A stretch of 39,699 nucleotides of DNA from UBA6183 sp046314755 (GTDB lineage: Bacteria > Bacteroidota > Bacteroidia > UKL13-3): positions 1 to 39,699 of the forward strand of contig JBKDBG010000115.1 in the NCBI GenBank assembly GCA_046314755.1, written 5' to 3'. The position numbers and the translations under genes are program-made. Below the pieces are notes generated by a model that was not told the DNA's origin, searched no databases, and saw nothing but the letters and a program-made list of their open reading frames with translations. Shown piece after piece: positions 33,401-39,699 of the stretch. The number at the start of each line of letters is the position of its first letter. The stretch's first letter is position 1.

Positions 33401-35847
33401 GCACGAGTACCCCCAATTACATTGCGATAAATGGTTAATAATTGATCTACTTGATTTGCTCTTGCAGACCAATAGATACCGTTTCTTACCGCCTCAATCA
33501 CATTATTACCAATGAAGTTACCCACGTTCGGTCCAAATAAGGCATTCGCCATACCATTTGTGGTAGTTGGATAAGGAGCACCCATATAGATACCGGCAAT
33601 GGTATTGGTTGTGGTTGTGGTTGAATTACCTATTAAATTACAGTTACGTAAAGTATTATTTTGAATGGCGTTTGAAATGGTTGGTGCCCAGATTACCAGT
33701 TTTGCCAACGCTGAGTTGGCTGCAGTTGGTAAACTAAAAGTAATGGCTTTTGCATCAGTTCCATCAACTTCAAAAAATGAAGCACCATATAGTCTTAATA
33801 AGCCTGAATTTGCAGCAATAGGCCTTCCTGTTGGTAATGTAATATTTACCGTTACACCTGATGCTACTGTTAATTTGATTGGACGTGCGCCCAACATACC
33901 CGGATAAGGCTGAATGGCAGGAACTACAGCAGAATCAGGCAAAAATCCATTTTCAAACACCACAGTAATTAAACCTGCACCTTGTGTACCAAAATTATTT
34001 AAGTGATCAACAAAATTTGTTAAATTAGAAAATGAACCTGAAGTTGGATTGGCAGCCACCGGTGGATTTTGAATACCATTGATGGCATATGTTACGCCTC
34101 CGGTTAATGGAGCAAATGAAGCAGAGGCGTTCTGCGTAAATTGGTATGCTCCTACCGAAATATTACTGGCCGGACGAGGATTTCCTAAGATATCAAATGA
34201 CACATACGGACGTCCTCTTGCACCATAAAAAGTACCTGCACCATTACTTGTTTGTAAAGTCAATGCATTTTCAAAAACAGGTCTGGTGGTAAAACTATTG
34301 GCATCATATCCTGTGTATGCAGCCCACTCAGCCACAGTGGTGTAGCTGTTTAAATTCGTTCTGCCTACCTCGGCCCAGCCTGAAGTGGTTGAAACTTCAT
34401 ACAAGTTATTGTCAATGCTATCAAACGGATGAACAACTGCATTATTCACCACATTGCGGGTGATTAACACTGCTGAAATAACATAAGATGATGTACCCGT
34501 TACAATACCATTCATTCTATTTGAAAAAATATTATTGAATACGCGAAGTCCTTTAACTGTGAAAGGGCCCGTAACCAAACAAGCAGCTGAAGAGTTATTT
34601 AAAACTGAACCGGTTAATGAGATACTGTTATTGAAAATATCCAAACCACAATTCATCGTGCTATCATCTACTAATATACCAATTGGATATTGGAAACTTG
34701 TTAAGGTTGCATTACCCGGGCCTGATATGTTAGAAATTACATTGTTTAACATACGAATGTTCAATGGGAAAAAGTGGTTACCCAATGACATACGAATACC
34801 AATCATACCCGAACCAGCACTTGTTGTGATTAGGTTATGGATGTAATTACCTTCTATAGTAATGGCACTATCCAATGATGCAGTACTTGCAGCATTACTT
34901 AATTCAATCCCTTTAAAGTTAGAAGCCGTTGGGCTTGTACCTGTAATTGTATTTCCGCGAACAACAGTATTGGCTTGGTTACTCAAAAAGATCCCCGCAG
35001 TTCCTGCACCTCCTATTAAAGCTGTACCACCAATCGTGTTATTCAAAACCGATAAACCAATATCTTGGTTGTTTCTTGTTGAAGCGGTAATACCACGAGC
35101 ATACAATCCAAACTGTACTCCCTGTATATTACAATTTTGTACAGTGATGTTCGCATTACGTCTAGCCGCATTTGATAGCGAGGCTAAACCGCCAATATAA
35201 ACACCAACTTGTGTATTCACATTATTACCAACCACTCCACCGGTTAAGTTTACATTTTTAACAGTTACCGTATTAATAGATACCGTTGCAGAACTAATTA
35301 AATCAATTATTCTGGTACCGGTATTGGTTCCAGTTACAGTAAAAGATAAGTTTCTTTGGCCCGGTGTACCTTCTCCATCAATTACAAAGAATTGTGTTCC
35401 ATTAAAACGAAACACCGCATTACCCGAAGCCAGCGCAGTTGAAGTGGTGATATTATAATTCACACCTGCTGATGGCTTTATGGTAATTGTTCTTAGTGCT
35501 GAAGCAAAAGCTATGGTATTGGCAACTACAGGAGCCGTTTCCACTCCGGTATAACCCGGCACCAATAAAATAGTGATTGGCCCAAGTGTATTGGGATCAA
35601 TACCGTTTACATTAAGCGCATTAATAATACCGGTTGTGGCGGTGTAAGCACCACCAGCATAGGCACCTGCTAAATTAGCAAAGGTATCCTTGGGTGCGAC
35701 CAAATCAACACCGGAACCATTTACATAATAAGTTTGCCCGGCCGCAAGGGGATCTTGCGCCTGTGTGACATTGAATGTGGCCATGGAGGCCAGCAAGCCA
35801 AGCGTCAAATAGAGCTTTCTTCTAAGCATTGTAAAACTTGATTTCAT
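27427..35847 (-). CDS. Giant T9SS-secreted protein: three tandem beta-helix modules, choice-of-anchor-J-like region, PKD repeats, sorting domain
   Basis: This 2,806-residue protein begins with a signal peptide (MLRRKLYLTLGLLASMATF; ATG 35829 is an alternative start). Three homologous modules of about 540-580 residues start near 36, 574 and 1125, each opening with a TYYVNG-like strand after GG or GQ, then a right-handed beta-helix rich in NNxI/NNLF turns. The first and third close with DILGxPRP and a GAYQF or GAHEY end; the second closes with a degenerate VGALEI. Residues about 1700-1820 look Ig-like, 1820-1985 like a choice-of-anchor-J domain, and PKD cores (WDFGDGT, WTFGNGD, WDFGDNS, YLFGDGN, WNFGDNS) recur from about 2240 to 2680. 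The end (VYPNPFTKVTNVAFDLE ... AQIIKN) is a type A sorting domain. It should be a cell-surface or released adhesin or glycan-binding protein; ligand unknown. Confidence 0.88.
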   Translation of the reverse strand: MKSSFTMLRRKLYLTLGLLASMATFNVTQAQDPLAAGQTYYVNGSGVDLVAPKDTFANLAGAYAGGAYTATTGIINALNVNGIDPNTLGPITILLVPGYTGVETAPVVANTIAFASALRTITIKPSAGVNYNITTSTALASGNAVFRFNGTQFFVIDGEGTPGQRNLSFTVTGTNTGTRIIDLISSATVSINTVTVKNVNLTGGVVGNNVNTQVGVYIGGLASLSNAARRNANITVQNCNIQGVQFGLYARGITASTRNNQDIGLSVLNNTIGGTALIGGAGTAGIFLSNQANTVVRGNTITGTSPTASNFKGIELSNAASTASLDSAITIEGNYIHNLITTSAGSGMIGIRMSLGNHFFPLNIRMLNNVISNISGPGNATLTSFQYPIGILVDDSTMNCGLDIFNNSISLTGSVLNNSSAACLVTGPFTVKGLRVFNNIFSNRMNGIVTGTSSYVISAVLITRNVVNNAVVHPFDSIDNNLYEVSTTSGWAEVGRTNLNSYTTVAEWAAYTGYDANSFTTRPVFENALTLQTSNGAGTFYGARGRPYVSFDILGNPRPASNISVGAYQFTQNASASFAPLTGGVTYAINGIQNPPVAANPTSGSFSNLTNFVDHLNNFGTQGAGLITVVFENGFLPDSAVVPAIQPYPGMLGARPIKLTVASGVTVNITLPTGRPIAANSGLLRLYGASFFEVDGTDAKAITFSLPTAANSALAKLVIWAPTISNAIQNNTLRNCNLIGNSTTTTTNTIAGIYMGAPYPTTTNGMANALFGPNVGNFIGNNVIEAVRNGIYWSARANQVDQLLTIYRNVIGGTRATGTTLPTTYLGGTATNQAGIYLKGVSQTVVDSNIIRNSINTVTGFRGIDLDVPTTEAAQAAGVSQNIDITRNTIYNLGATSGFAVGIRSALNQGNRGVLIINNIISKIYGTGSNALTTLASPAAIALEPSANNGNLGIEIIHNTVNMSQHPTVQVNGGSFSTVLFFNANVRGIISRNNLFSNRLGRFAAATPVSNAYVLAYGANANPFTESQSNVYFSGGNVNFTNSIVGLANTTQLFSMFELRTLTTFDQASFFGEVPFVNDSTSEMDSMFVGHIVKVAVRNNKAVVDIAGQGRDLAATVGALEIRKAFAPLKGGSTYFVNGIMSPPTESVPEVGSFNTINNLFRYINTTGVDSDQPPFDSIIVEITAGYVGEGDTLITPLMTYPRMSQNRRIVIRPSVGVSPVISSTGQTTRSQFSAYTSVIRFQGASWVTIEGSRNGGATRDITIRLPQNPTNISFVNNVNTRIIDVMGWAVPCQGIIIRNCNILGYSTTNSITTYAGIYQGGVDFTSATPVSINPIRFGNNDNQYWGNLIGAVRWGIFLRGNNNIAGGYDRRTVVRGNQIGGDVLNATNPTNYFGGANNVSGVLLISQAQAVIDNNTIKNNLQGFSGNSGIEISSPNIPTPPQQFNSDSAITVTRNYIYNIRSTSTSAYGINVNLRWDGRKSINVFNNMISGISATGAAPAGAGFINNPIGILLNGSTPPTPLVTETDIDLNIWNNSINLGPASTMNNGYSACLAVGAQTAGSIRVQNNLFQNRLGRTTNTGTNYALAIAATADPFLITENNNYFVSAVNGVNAIGGSGIASTTTNYLNLNTWSAFSLQDTLSMSFAVPFTNDTTLLIPISTPTPFYRAGSRLPLVSHDILGIPRPTLAAGIATMGAHEYIGSYQDLVPPKIYDYTLPPEVCFFSSPILIRARIIDRSTTILDTMYYRINGGPEVAVQAIVKQGMDRVYEIPQQPDNTRIAYRFSGQDGAGLNATFINADPRSGYNYTTTIMAVNQNQFIATGFDLPNENAWYSEIINDGITKPATWNLNSFGSTANPVLAPLTGARAALFSAPDSAGARLVSTCLDLTTAKRPTLRMYLSQNADNLNRGDSIMVRISPGFGIWTNIAKGYVIRRPNASFAVPGYRVYDVCLEEYVGFSGIKVGIEAFSRAGGNIILDSVVIFDNYISLPVTPKSQINCYNDSVRVTIANADSKFEYTMFDMLTQRFVGPTTTGTDANMTLLGYMSDVDSAYMRVFVRNLTSNCTHFMDDTAIVFFRNYKGGPFIVRGTQFDGRYNTGDIFTPDAIEVGGTADFQIVPPQGTTNASYGTNWTIASFNMYRYFYDPNTGLVSIIDSARNFNLITPTSSNPGAIRVVGMPIDSNKTFELRVTFRLLPQGCDSTVVRVITVANPPRADFFVPNDTLCADINYQFANFSTTGSATLPMIYNWDFGDGTISAAGSPVKSYSTPGTYRVRLITRNNTTLLDSISTTITVLPSPTASFTHTLACEGKVTRFTSTGPHQAGNFYQFNIGGQVADSSVVDVIIPGYDTIINVRLLVRNNVGCFDTTVVPVQVFAQPTADFNADNVCAGAGVMFNNASSIKPGKNGRVNSFGSEWTFGNGDKGFSNSPAYFYPAGGTYFVSLKVISNYGCIDTISKNVTVYNKPDVDFTLDNACRLSNLVIDNKTTFAGNSNNLTYRWDFGDNSGALTSRVPVKAYGATGTFFAKLVVADTVNNCVDSAIVPVTVKRSATAGFDAPAGGCVNQGVEFRNTSIVPPQTTPTFTYLFGDGNTSSNPNPTHQYPSGGNKTVRLIVDIDGCRDTATRSVNISAPQTIDFIADSIAPTTYRYTASRQNLNLYTWNFGDNSPIVNTKNHIVTHIFDKKGTYNVTLTVQDENGCSASNTEPTEVKTTVGFGDPALVAKYNFNVYPNPFTKVTNVAFDLENAQDVVVEVYDLLGRSVYTKSMANVSAGGVIVELDEANFNAKSSAYIVRVKLAEGYITAQIIKN

Positions 35848-35887
35848 ATAACGTTATAAATAATGATAATTCTCGAGTAGAGATAAT

Positions 35888-35918
35888 CAAAGTTTAAAAA
35901 AAATAGTGAAAAATCAAA
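35888..35918 (-). promoter_or_regulatory. Probable promoter of the giant beta-helix gene
   Basis: On the minus strand TTTG (35915-35918), 19 bases, then AAACTTTG (35888-35895), one mismatch from TAnnTTTG. The leader would be about 35 bases. Confidence 0.5.
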
Positions 35919-35927
35919 GTGATTTTT
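35909..35927 (-). terminator. Weak hairpin at the 3' end of the OstA-like gene
   Basis: AAAAATCA and TGATTTTT form an 8-bp AT-rich stem with a 3-base loop, followed by T-rich minus-strand sequence. It overlaps the stop codon and the -33 box of the next gene. Confidence 0.35.
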
Positions 35928-37431
35928 ATGGAAATTTAATCTGGTTGATTTTCATTGTTTTGGGCTTCCTTTTTACATCCCATCTGAACCCTTTTAACCT
36001 AAGTTGTTCCGGTTTCAATTCGTCTAATGGGTAAAATGTAGCCTCAGGCTTAGTAATAAATGATGATTTCTGCATTTTTCCTAAACTAAATTTAAAGGTC
36101 ATTTCACTGCAATCAATCACATTTACACCAATGTAAAGTGAGTCGTCTTTTGCGTAATAAATACTTTGTCCATTACCGAAAACACTAATGTAATCAATTT
36201 TTCCATCAGCAAAGTAGGCCTTCATGTTTCTCCCTTTTATTTGATTGAAGTGTTTTGGCGTTTCGGATGAGATGACAAAAGCATTTGAATTGATTTGCAT
36301 GGAATCCAACTTCTGGTTGTTGATGTAGAACAAAATGGTGTCTCCGGTTATTTGGTTATTCTCACTCCACATCACCGGTTGTTTATACAAACTCATGCAA
36401 GAATCTTGCTTAATATACACCAATGAATCGGCCACGGCTTGTAAGTCTGATTTATAAATCTTCACATGATTATAAGCATGCAATTGATCTTGCTTTTTGG
36501 TTAATCCTACTTGAATAGAATAAATCGTATCTGCCGCTATTTGCATGGTATCCTTATCTACCAAACTAAGGATAATAGGATTTTTGGTTACGTAACTTGT
36601 TTTTTCTTTCCCTTTTAACTCGGCTATGCCACCAAAAATGGTGGTTTTATTCACGGTATCAATAATAACCACATTGCCTAAAGCACGCGTATACTTTTTG
36701 GGCCTGTCATAATAAATGGTATCCGCAATTAACGTATTTTCTTCACTCCTAACCATGGCCCGTTGAGTTAATAGGCCATTTTGTTTTTCGGTATGATAGG
36801 TTCCTGATTTGGTGTATACCGTATCGGTTGAAGATACAATAATTGTTTTGCCTTGGAATATGGCTGTTTTTGTTCGTGTTTGATACCTTAACGTGTCACA
36901 ACTGATGTTAAACTCTTTACCTGTTAACCTAACATTGTTTTTAAAAAACATTTCTTTAGATGCTGTAAAATAATAACCACTTTTACTGGTCAACAGATTA
37001 TCTCCGCTGATGATTCTTCCTCCATTGCTGTAGTAAGCACGACCTTGTTGCAAATTAAATTCCAATGCATCACAAGTGAGTCGTGTATTCGGATCAACCA
37101 TACTCACATTGCGTTCTAATCTGGCTATTTTAGTAGCTCCATCATATTTCAATATATCACCATAAAAGTTCACACTGTCATTGTGATTAATTCTCACATT
37201 ATGGTAAGCCTCTACATAATTGGTTTCATCAAACAGATAGGCACTATCGCAATACAACAAAGTATTGTCTTGTTTTAATTGCACAGCACCAATCATCTTC
37301 TTTACTTTTTGCCCCAACCTATTATCAATTTCAAGAGAATTGGCATTGATGATTTGAATTTTATTACCTTGCGCAAAAGCATAATTGCATACTAAAACAA
37401 GGAATAGAAATAAAATGAATGTGTGCTTCAT
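35926..37431 (-). CDS. OstA-like/LptA-fold periplasmic protein
   Basis: This 501-residue protein has a signal peptide (MKHTFILFLFLVLVCNYAFA). The rest is made of repeated beta-strand pairs typical of the OstA/LptA/LptD-N jelly roll: LLYCDSAYLFDETNYVEAYHNVRI, TRLTCDALEFNLQQGRAYY, and LIADTIYYDRPKKYTRALGNVVI. Such folds carry LPS across the periplasm. It is far longer than LptA and has no visible outer-membrane barrel, so it may be a bridge-like or Bacteroidota-specific LPS-transport component; that is inference. Its promoter overlaps the start of tilS on the other strand. Confidence 0.8.
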   Translation of the reverse strand: MKHTFILFLFLVLVCNYAFAQGNKIQIINANSLEIDNRLGQKVKKMIGAVQLKQDNTLLYCDSAYLFDETNYVEAYHNVRINHNDSVNFYGDILKYDGATKIARLERNVSMVDPNTRLTCDALEFNLQQGRAYYSNGGRIISGDNLLTSKSGYYFTASKEMFFKNNVRLTGKEFNISCDTLRYQTRTKTAIFQGKTIIVSSTDTVYTKSGTYHTEKQNGLLTQRAMVRSEENTLIADTIYYDRPKKYTRALGNVVIIDTVNKTTIFGGIAELKGKEKTSYVTKNPIILSLVDKDTMQIAADTIYSIQVGLTKKQDQLHAYNHVKIYKSDLQAVADSLVYIKQDSCMSLYKQPVMWSENNQITGDTILFYINNQKLDSMQINSNAFVISSETPKHFNQIKGRNMKAYFADGKIDYISVFGNGQSIYYAKDDSLYIGVNVIDCSEMTFKFSLGKMQKSSFITKPEATFYPLDELKPEQLRLKGFRWDVKRKPKTMKINQIKFP

Positions 37432-37439
37432 GTCGTCAT

Positions 37440-37469
37440 CAAATCTAATATTTTAATGATACTCTGCAA
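37440..37469 (-). promoter_or_regulatory. Promoter of the OstA-like gene, reaching the tilS start codon
   Basis: On the minus strand TTG (37467-37469), 19 bases, then TAGATTTG (37440-37447). The -33 box shares a base with the tilS ATG at 37469. Confidence 0.55.
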
Positions 37470-38803
37470 TGGAACTTCTTGTAGCATTAAACGCATTTAT
37501 TGAACAATATCGTTTATCGGGCAATAAGTTTATTGTTGCCGTAAGCGGAGGCAAAGATTCCATGGCTTTGCTTAATGCCTGTATTAAGTTGAATTTAAAT
37601 GTGATTGCTGCCCATTGTAATTTTAAGTTAAGAGGTGAGGAAAGTGATGGAGATCAGCAATTGGTTGAAGAGTATTGCTTCAATAATTCAATCCCACTTG
37701 AAACGATAGCATTTGACACGAAGAAAGTACAGCAGGAAAATAAATTATCCATTCAAGAAACGGCAAGAAATCTTCGCTATGCATGGTTTGAAGAACTAAG
37801 GTCGCAGCATAATGCTCAATATATTTTTACAGCTCATCATCAAACCGATGATACCGAAACATTTTTACTAAACCTTACGCGTGGAAGTGGCTTAAAAGGT
37901 TTAGCCGGTATTCCTCAATTTAACAATGAAGTAGCAAGGCCATTATTGAATTGCAGTAAATCTTCCATTGATGAGTATGTTCAAGAAAACAAGGTTCCTT
38001 ATCGTAACGATAGCAGCAACGCTAATGTTAAATATGCACGCAATTTTATTCGAAAAAAAATATTACCGTTGCTCATTCAACAAAATGCACAAGCTGTTGC
38101 ACACATTCATCAAAGCATTGAATATATTTCACTGGCAAATCAGTTAGTGGAGCAAGAAGCGGAAAAAATTTATCACCAATACATCAGCCAAAATAATGAC
38201 ATAATTACGATTGATTTAGTTTCATTTAAACAGTATCCGTATTATAAACTTGTTGGATATTTATGGCTTACTAGTTGGGGATTTTCTTCTACTCAAATCA
38301 ACCAAATTCTCACGCAAGCGCACCAAACAGGAGCCCATTGGTTGAGTGATTCTTTCACTTGTTTTTTTGTAAGAGGCAAACTTGAAATCAGCACCATAAA
38401 AAATAACCCGAATCCTCTTGAAATCAAACTTAATTTAGAGGAATTACAAATGCAACCTTATCGTTTTTCCTTTAACGAATTTGCATTGGAATTGATAGTA
38501 ATTACAGAACATCCGACTCGATTTGAAAAAAATGCACTTTACTTAAATGCAAATCAAATTGGCGACAGCGCATTAGTGTTTAGGATATGGAAAGACTCCG
38601 ACAAGTTTAAACCATTGGGTATGGATGGATATAAAAAGGTAAGTGACTTTTTTATTGATATGAAATTAACACCGGCACAAAAAAAAGCGGCCATTATTGT
38701 AGCGGATAACAGCGGGAAAATTGCAGGCATTATTCCTTATCGTCCCGATGAAGATTTTAAAGTGCACGCTGATTGTAATAAAATATTAGTCATTCGATTT
38801 TAA
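37469..38803 (+). CDS. tilS: tRNA(Ile)-lysidine synthetase
   Basis: This 444-residue protein has the N-type ATP-pyrophosphatase loop VAVSGGKDSM (SGGKDS at 26-31), AAHCNFKLRGEESDGD, TAHHQTDDTETFLLNLTRG, GLKGLAGIP, RPLL and YRNDSSNANVKYARNFIRKKILPLL, all TilS-specific. A substrate-binding middle and a C-terminal domain (KPLGMDGYKKVSDFFIDMKL) complete the long form. It changes C34 of the AUA-reading tRNA-Ile to lysidine and is usually essential. The gene starts 37 bases from the OstA-like gene, back to back. Confidence 0.95.
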   Translation: MELLVALNAFIEQYRLSGNKFIVAVSGGKDSMALLNACIKLNLNVIAAHCNFKLRGEESDGDQQLVEEYCFNNSIPLETIAFDTKKVQQENKLSIQETARNLRYAWFEELRSQHNAQYIFTAHHQTDDTETFLLNLTRGSGLKGLAGIPQFNNEVARPLLNCSKSSIDEYVQENKVPYRNDSSNANVKYARNFIRKKILPLLIQQNAQAVAHIHQSIEYISLANQLVEQEAEKIYHQYISQNNDIITIDLVSFKQYPYYKLVGYLWLTSWGFSSTQINQILTQAHQTGAHWLSDSFTCFFVRGKLEISTIKNNPNPLEIKLNLEELQMQPYRFSFNEFALELIVITEHPTRFEKNALYLNANQIGDSALVFRIWKDSDKFKPLGMDGYKKVSDFFIDMKLTPAQKKAAIIVADNSGKIAGIIPYRPDEDFKVHADCNKILVIRF

Positions 38804-38811
38804 ACCAACAA

Positions 38812-38839
38812 AAAGGCCCGATTGCTCGGGCCTTTCTTT
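38812..38839. terminator. Bidirectional terminator between tilS and the T9SS protein gene
   Basis: AAAGGCCCGA (38812-38821) and TCGGGCCTTT (38826-38835) form a perfect 10-bp stem with a TTGC loop, A-rich upstream and T-rich downstream. Confidence 0.88.
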
Positions 38840-38861
38840 ATTACAACTTACAGTTAAATGA

Positions 38862-39699
38862 TTAATTCTTTATCGTAACTCTTTGTGTATATACTTTTTC
38901 ACCGTTCGTTACTTGTACCAAATAAATTCCTGGCTTCAAACCTTCTGTTTCAATAGTAACTTGTTCTCCTTGTTTACCGTGAATTACTTGTTGATGTACT
39001 TCTGACCCCAACATATTATACATAACCAATTTCCCATTTACTTGTTTTGGTAAGGTTAAGGTAAATACACCTAAGCTTGGGTTTGGATAAATGTTCAATA
39101 CACCTACACCTTGCTCTTCTGCTAAACCTGTTCTTGCGATTACTTCAATTCTGCGTTCAAGCTTAATAGACTTGTTACCTGACGGATCGGTTACTTGGTA
39201 CCTTACATATTTCCATCCGCCTAAATCAGCCCACAATGTATCATTACGATTGGCCAAGTTCGTTTCTACTACTAACAATGGACGTAAATCTGCATCACTG
39301 TAATAATTATCATTGATTCTAATTCCTGCATCAAAGTAGTCGTGGAAACGATACATTGTTATAGGATTTGAGCCCAATAATTCAATTACCGGAGCTTCTC
39401 TGTCTACTACCCTTACTTCTCTGCTCAATACTGTTTCATTTCCTGAACCGTCTTTTACCGTATATGTAATTTGGTATGTGCCCAATTGCGTTACATCTAC
39501 ATTGCTCGTTTTGGTGATGATTAAACTATTGCTTGCATAGTAATTATCTATAGCTTGCACACCCGGATCTTCGTAGTTCGTGTTGAACACATCTACCAAT
39601 AACGGATTCACGCCTTTTAACGTTGCATTCGGTGCTATCGTATCCTGCACATCTACTTGCACAAACAACGGTGCACTGCAATTACCCAACGGATCACAA
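38862..39699 (-). CDS. T9SS-secreted protein with DUF5011-type Ig-like domains, C-terminal part (5' end outside window)
   Basis: The frame runs to the window edge (CDPLGNCSAP), so the N-terminus is missing. Two Ig-like units of the DUF5011 kind are visible: DTIAPNATLKGVNPLLVDVF ... YQITYTVKDGSGNETVLSREVRVVD and REAPVIELLGSNPITMYRF ... VRYQVTDPSGNKS. The end, LNIYPNPSLGVFTLTLPKQ ... GLKPGIYLVQV ... VTIKN, is a type A T9SS sorting domain. It should be a surface protein anchored or released by the Por system; the active or binding domain, if any, lies outside the window. Confidence 0.85.
   Translation of the reverse strand, partial: CDPLGNCSAPLFVQVDVQDTIAPNATLKGVNPLLVDVFNTNYEDPGVQAIDNYYASNSLIITKTSNVDVTQLGTYQITYTVKDGSGNETVLSREVRVVDREAPVIELLGSNPITMYRFHDYFDAGIRINDNYYSDADLRPLLVVETNLANRNDTLWADLGGWKYVRYQVTDPSGNKSIKLERRIEVIARTGLAEEQGVGVLNIYPNPSLGVFTLTLPKQVNGKLVMYNMLGSEVHQQVIHGKQGEQVTIETEGLKPGIYLVQVTNGEKVYTQRVTIKN

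Noticed and set aside
27427..35847. Many open frames on the plus strand inside the giant beta-helix gene
   Set aside because: They are antisense to a continuous conserved protein, have no family motifs and are composition artefacts of repeated strands.
27427..35847. A CRISPR or tandem DNA repeat array in the giant gene
   Set aside because: Repetition is at the protein level with diverged DNA; there are no constant-length repeats and spacers.
1..39699. Insertion sequences, prophage, integron or toxin-antitoxin genes
   Set aside because: No transposase, integrase, phage structural protein or toxin-like small gene pair is seen; gene order and base use look uniform.
1..39699. tRNA or rRNA genes
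   Set aside because: Intergenic gaps are short, and none shows a tRNA cloverleaf with a TTCGANNC loop or rRNA sequence.

Overview
The window looks like a chromosomal segment of a low-GC member of the Bacteroidota. Four things point there: a complete alternative complex III (ACIII, act) operon; two proteins with Por/type IX secretion (T9SS) C-terminal sorting domains; promoters with the Bacteroidota -7 element TAnnTTTG, several paired with an upstream TTTG or TTG; and atpD-atpC separated from the rest of the ATP synthase genes. I see no phage, transposon, CRISPR array, tRNA or rRNA. The genus cannot be fixed from sequence alone.

Layout. (1) 1-1019: 3' part of a CapD/FlaA1-type nucleotide-sugar dehydratase, closed by a terminator. 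(2) 1253-9611: the six-gene operon actA-actB-actC-actD-actE-actF for quinol oxidation, tightly spaced, closed by a strong terminator and not followed by oxidase genes. (3) 9676-15890: a GT-C-type membrane glycosyltransferase candidate overlapping folB tail to tail, then glutaryl-CoA dehydrogenase, an alpha-D-phosphohexomutase and a methylcrotonyl-CoA-carboxylase-type carboxyltransferase. (4) 15913-19761: a DUF4349-like/outer-membrane-barrel protein, the SRP RNA gene (not protein coding) and a TonB-dependent receptor. (5) 19794-21823: rpe and gmhB read leftwards and a polyprenol-phosphate-mannose synthase-like gene reads rightwards from a shared palindromic promoter region. (6) 21827-27338: a TPR hybrid sensor kinase, atpC, atpD, a 3-methyladenine DNA glycosylase and a hotdog acyl-CoA thioesterase. 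(7) 27427-39699: a giant 2,806-residue T9SS cargo made of three tandem beta-helix modules plus PKD domains, an OstA-like protein, tilS, and a second T9SS cargo cut by the window edge.

How it fits together. ACIII passes electrons from menaquinol to periplasmic cytochrome c, and ATP synthase (AtpD and AtpC here) uses the resulting proton gradient. Glutaryl-CoA dehydrogenase and the carboxyltransferase suggest lysine/tryptophan and leucine catabolism feeding this chain. The sugar-phosphate mutase, GmhB, the polyprenol-mannose synthase-like enzyme, the GT-C protein and the partial dehydratase suggest envelope glycan or glycoprotein synthesis. The TonB receptor, OstA-like protein, barrel protein and T9SS cargos belong to the outer membrane and cell surface.

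No single locus is clearly an unknown system. The most unusual items are the triplicated beta-helix giant protein, the DUF4349-barrel fusion, the palindromic divergent promoter at gmhB, and the possibly leaderless glycosylase gene sharing promoter DNA with atpD.
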